A stretch of DNA of 6,515 nt from RGIG8700 sp045535635. Lineage in GTDB: Bacteria > Bacillota > Clostridia > RGIG6154. Of this stretch, positions 4,704 through 6,515 are shown piece by piece (positions within the stretch are counted from its first letter, which is position 1; the number at the start of each line of letters is the position of its first letter). Location of the stretch: the NCBI GenBank assembly GCA_045535635.1, contig JAZSLZ010000080.1:1-6515 (forward strand). The letters run 5' to 3'. A program made the position numbers and the translations under genes. Under the pieces are notes generated by a model. That model saw only the letters and a list, made by a program, of their open reading frames with translations. It had not been told where the DNA came from and ran no database searches.

Positions 4704-5237
4704 ATGAAAAACTTTTTAGGATTAAAAAAATTAACCGTAAGAGAACTATGTACGCTTGGTCTTCTTACCGCCCTTACTGTAGTATTGGCAATATATTGTA
4801 CATTCAGAATAGGAAATGCTATTAAAATTCCGCTTAAATTTATAACAGTGTTTCTTACCTCGGTGAGTTTTGGCCCTTTATGGGGCGGAATTGTTGCAGC
4901 AATTGGTGATATTTTAAATTCTGTTCTTGTTCCGGTCGGTGCACCTCTGCCTCAAATAACAGTCATAGAATTTTTATACGGGTTTATTTTTGGTTTATTT
5001 TTCTATAATAAACAAAAAAATTACTTTATAAGGACACTGCTCTGTTCTCTTATACTAAGTATAATAGATATTACAGTTGTGTCATTTATATTAACAACTG
5101 TTGGTTATTTTCCATCCTTTGCAGTTGCAGTATCTGTTCGATTTACAGCAACTATCATAAAATTTGCAGTATATATCCTAGTACTGCTTTTCTTCAAAAA
5201 GCATCTAAACAATTTTGAAAGGCAAATAAACAAATGA
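4704..5237 (+). CDS. folT: Folate ECF transporter S component (FolT)
   Basis: FolT is the membrane protein that binds folate and works with the shared EcfA-EcfA'-EcfT energising module to import it. The 177-residue product has about six hydrophobic helices. The segment IPLKFITVFLTSVSFGPLWGG, read as two parts, leads into GGIVAAIGDILNS (residues 61-73), the glycine-rich motif typical of ECF S components. A basic tail follows. No ecfA or ecfT gene lies next to it, so it is probably a group II S component served by a module encoded elsewhere. The start is ATG 4704 with AAAGGA 9 bases upstream. The frame stays open back to 4578, but that stretch is the riboswitch. folC starts inside its stop codon (ATGA). 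Regulation by THF is strongly implied by the leader. Confidence 0.93.
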   Translation: MKNFLGLKKLTVRELCTLGLLTALTVVLAIYCTFRIGNAIKIPLKFITVFLTSVSFGPLWGGIVAAIGDILNSVLVPVGAPLPQITVIEFLYGFIFGLFFYNKQKNYFIRTLLCSLILSIIDITVVSFILTTVGYFPSFAVAVSVRFTATIIKFAVYILVLLFFKKHLNNFERQINK

Positions 5238-6472
5238 AAAAAGATTTTATAAAATATGCCAATAGCTTTCAGGCAGTATCAAAGCTTGGACTTGAATCCC
5301 CATCAAAGTTACTTGAATTTTTAGGTAATCCGCAGAAGGACTTAAAATTTATACACGTTGCAGGAACAAACGGTAAAGGCTCTGTTTGTTGCTTTCTTCA
5401 GAGCATTCTTACAAAAGCAGGTTATAAAACAGGTAAGTTCACTTCTCCTGATATGTTATCTGTACATGAAAGAATCACAATTGATAATGTTCCTATTTCA
5501 GATGAAGATATGAAATCTCTTATGCAAACTGTAGAGAATGCTGTAGAAAAAACTAAGGAAGCTCTTGGCACAATACCAACACAATTTGAAATCTGGACAG
5601 CCGCAGCTTTTTGCTACTTTAAAGAGCATAATTGTGATTTGGTTGTACTTGAAGTTGGTTTAGGCGGAAGACTGGACGCAACAAACGTTATCGACTCCCC
5701 TGTTGTTTCAGTTATTACAAGAATTGATATGGACCACACAAATTATCTTGGAAATTCAATTGAAGAAATTACCAGAGAAAAATGTGGCATAATTAAAGAA
5801 AACTCAAAGACCGTGACTATTCCTCAAAATGAGAAAATAATAAACATAATCAAAGAATCATGTATGGCAAAAAATAGTGAGCTTATAATAAGCAAAGTGC
5901 CTGAAAGTCGTCCTGTATGTCATCAGGAATGTTTTAATTACGATGATATGGAGAATATAAAGCTCTCTCTTTCAGGAATTAATCAGGTGGAAAATGCTTC
6001 TCTTGCCATAGAGACTGCCAAGCTTCTTGGTATAGATAATGAATTTATAAAACAAGGCCTTGCAACTACAAAACACGTTGGCAGATTTGAAATAATATCC
6101 AAATCACCATATACAGTATATGATGGAGCACATAATGAAAATGGTTTTAAGTCACTTCTTTCTAATATTGAACGCTATTTCAACACAAAAGAAATTACTT
6201 TTATATGTGCATTTATGAAAGATAAAGACATTTCAAATCTATTCACATTACTTAAAGAATATAAGCCGTATTGCAAAATCATCACAACCACTGTTCTTAA
6301 CAATGAAAGAGCAGAATCAGCAGAAGAGCTTTGCAAAAAATTTACAGACAATGGCTTTATAGCTGAGTACAGAGAGAATGTAAAAGTTGCATACGATGTT
6401 GCAAAAAAAGATAGTTCTTTAATTGTAATTTGCGGTTCGTTGTATTTATACAAAGATTTAATGAACAAATAA
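5234..6472 (+). CDS. folC: Folylpolyglutamate synthase / possible dihydrofolate synthase (FolC)
   Basis: FolC is a cytosolic Mur-ligase-type enzyme that uses ATP to add glutamate to folates. Many bacterial forms also make dihydrofolate from dihydropteroate. The 412 residues show the P-loop HVAGTNGKGS (41-50), TSPDMLSVHERI (70-81), LEVGLGGRLDATN (139-151), DMDHTNYLG (165-173), and REKCGIIK (181-188) with the conserved lysine. They also show SGINQVENASLA (247-258), GRFE (283-286), YDGAHNENG (296-304) and a closing ICGSLYLYKDLM. Length is normal. The start overlaps the folT stop by four bases, with GAAAGG 11 bases upstream, so the two are translated in a coupled way under the same riboswitch. 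Next to a folate importer the likely role is trapping imported folate by polyglutamylation. Whether it also has the synthase activity cannot be told here. Confidence 0.96.
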   Translation: MKKDFIKYANSFQAVSKLGLESPSKLLEFLGNPQKDLKFIHVAGTNGKGSVCCFLQSILTKAGYKTGKFTSPDMLSVHERITIDNVPISDEDMKSLMQTVENAVEKTKEALGTIPTQFEIWTAAAFCYFKEHNCDLVVLEVGLGGRLDATNVIDSPVVSVITRIDMDHTNYLGNSIEEITREKCGIIKENSKTVTIPQNEKIINIIKESCMAKNSELIISKVPESRPVCHQECFNYDDMENIKLSLSGINQVENASLAIETAKLLGIDNEFIKQGLATTKHVGRFEIISKSPYTVYDGAHNENGFKSLLSNIERYFNTKEITFICAFMKDKDISNLFTLLKEYKPYCKIITTTVLNNERAESAEELCKKFTDNGFIAEYRENVKVAYDVAKKDSSLIVICGSLYLYKDLMNK

Positions 6473-6477
6473 CCACA

Positions 6478-6515
6478 ATGAGTATATTTAATATAAGTCC
6501 TGTTTTGCCTAATGC
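6478..6515 (+). CDS. Possible start of another gene, cut by the window edge
   Basis: An ATG 5 bases after the folC stop opens a frame that begins MSIFNISPVLPN and remains open to the window end. The tight spacing fits a third gene of the folT-folC operon, and no terminator is visible between them. No Shine-Dalgarno site is evident just upstream, and 12 codons are too few to judge or to name a family. Confidence 0.3.
   Translation, partial: MSIFNISPVLPN

Noticed and set aside
6175..6468. Minus-strand open frame opposite the end of folC
   Set aside because: The folC frame is intact and carries conserved C-terminal motifs here, so the antisense frame is a shadow.

Overview
The window is AT-rich and looks like chromosomal DNA from a low-GC Firmicute, most likely a member of the class Clostridia. 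The evidence is a large Gram-positive-type SRP RNA with an Alu domain directly upstream of dnaX-ybaB, strong Shine-Dalgarno sites, sigma-A-like promoters with 17-bp spacers, and a class I tetrahydrofolate (THF) riboswitch, an RNA known mainly from Firmicutes. I see no insertion sequence, phage gene or CRISPR array.

Left part, all on the minus strand and read right to left. A consensus-like promoter (-35 at 2374-2379, -10 at 2351-2356) drives the SRP RNA (about 2310 to 2036), with a strong hairpin in its 5' leader. The Shine-Dalgarno site of dnaX directly abuts the 3' U-run of the SRP RNA. dnaX (DNA polymerase III gamma/tau) is followed after 12 bases by ybaB (nucleoid-associated protein), then by a palindromic terminator at 21-44 and, at the window edge, what looks like the first 16 bases of a tRNA. 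The SRP RNA-dnaX-ybaB order is the classic Firmicute one, but recR, the usual next gene, is not there.

Middle part, minus strand. A sodium-coupled amino-acid-type transporter of the neurotransmitter:sodium symporter family (start at 3828) has its own promoter and terminator. Upstream of it is a tRNA-Gly(GCC) with encoded CCA, also with its own promoter and terminator. Upstream of that is a 109-residue DUF805 membrane protein whose GTG start at 4464 follows a very short leader.

Right part, plus strand. A promoter whose -35 box lies 7 bp from the -35 box of the divergent DUF805 gene starts a transcript that begins almost exactly at a THF riboswitch (4552-4650). The riboswitch precedes folT (substrate-binding S component of an ECF folate importer) and folC (folylpolyglutamate synthase), which overlap by four bases. 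Together they form a folate salvage unit: FolT imports folate, FolC adds glutamates and so traps it in the cell, and reduced folate closes the loop through the riboswitch. I can draw a complete switch model: the 3' strand of helix P1 can instead pair in a 10-bp stem with 4672-4681, and this competes with a small hairpin that covers the folT Shine-Dalgarno site.

The functional families are known ones. The most interesting content is regulatory: the folT riboswitch expression platform, the back-to-back promoters, the SRP RNA/dnaX junction, and the left edge, where recR is replaced by a terminator and a tRNA.
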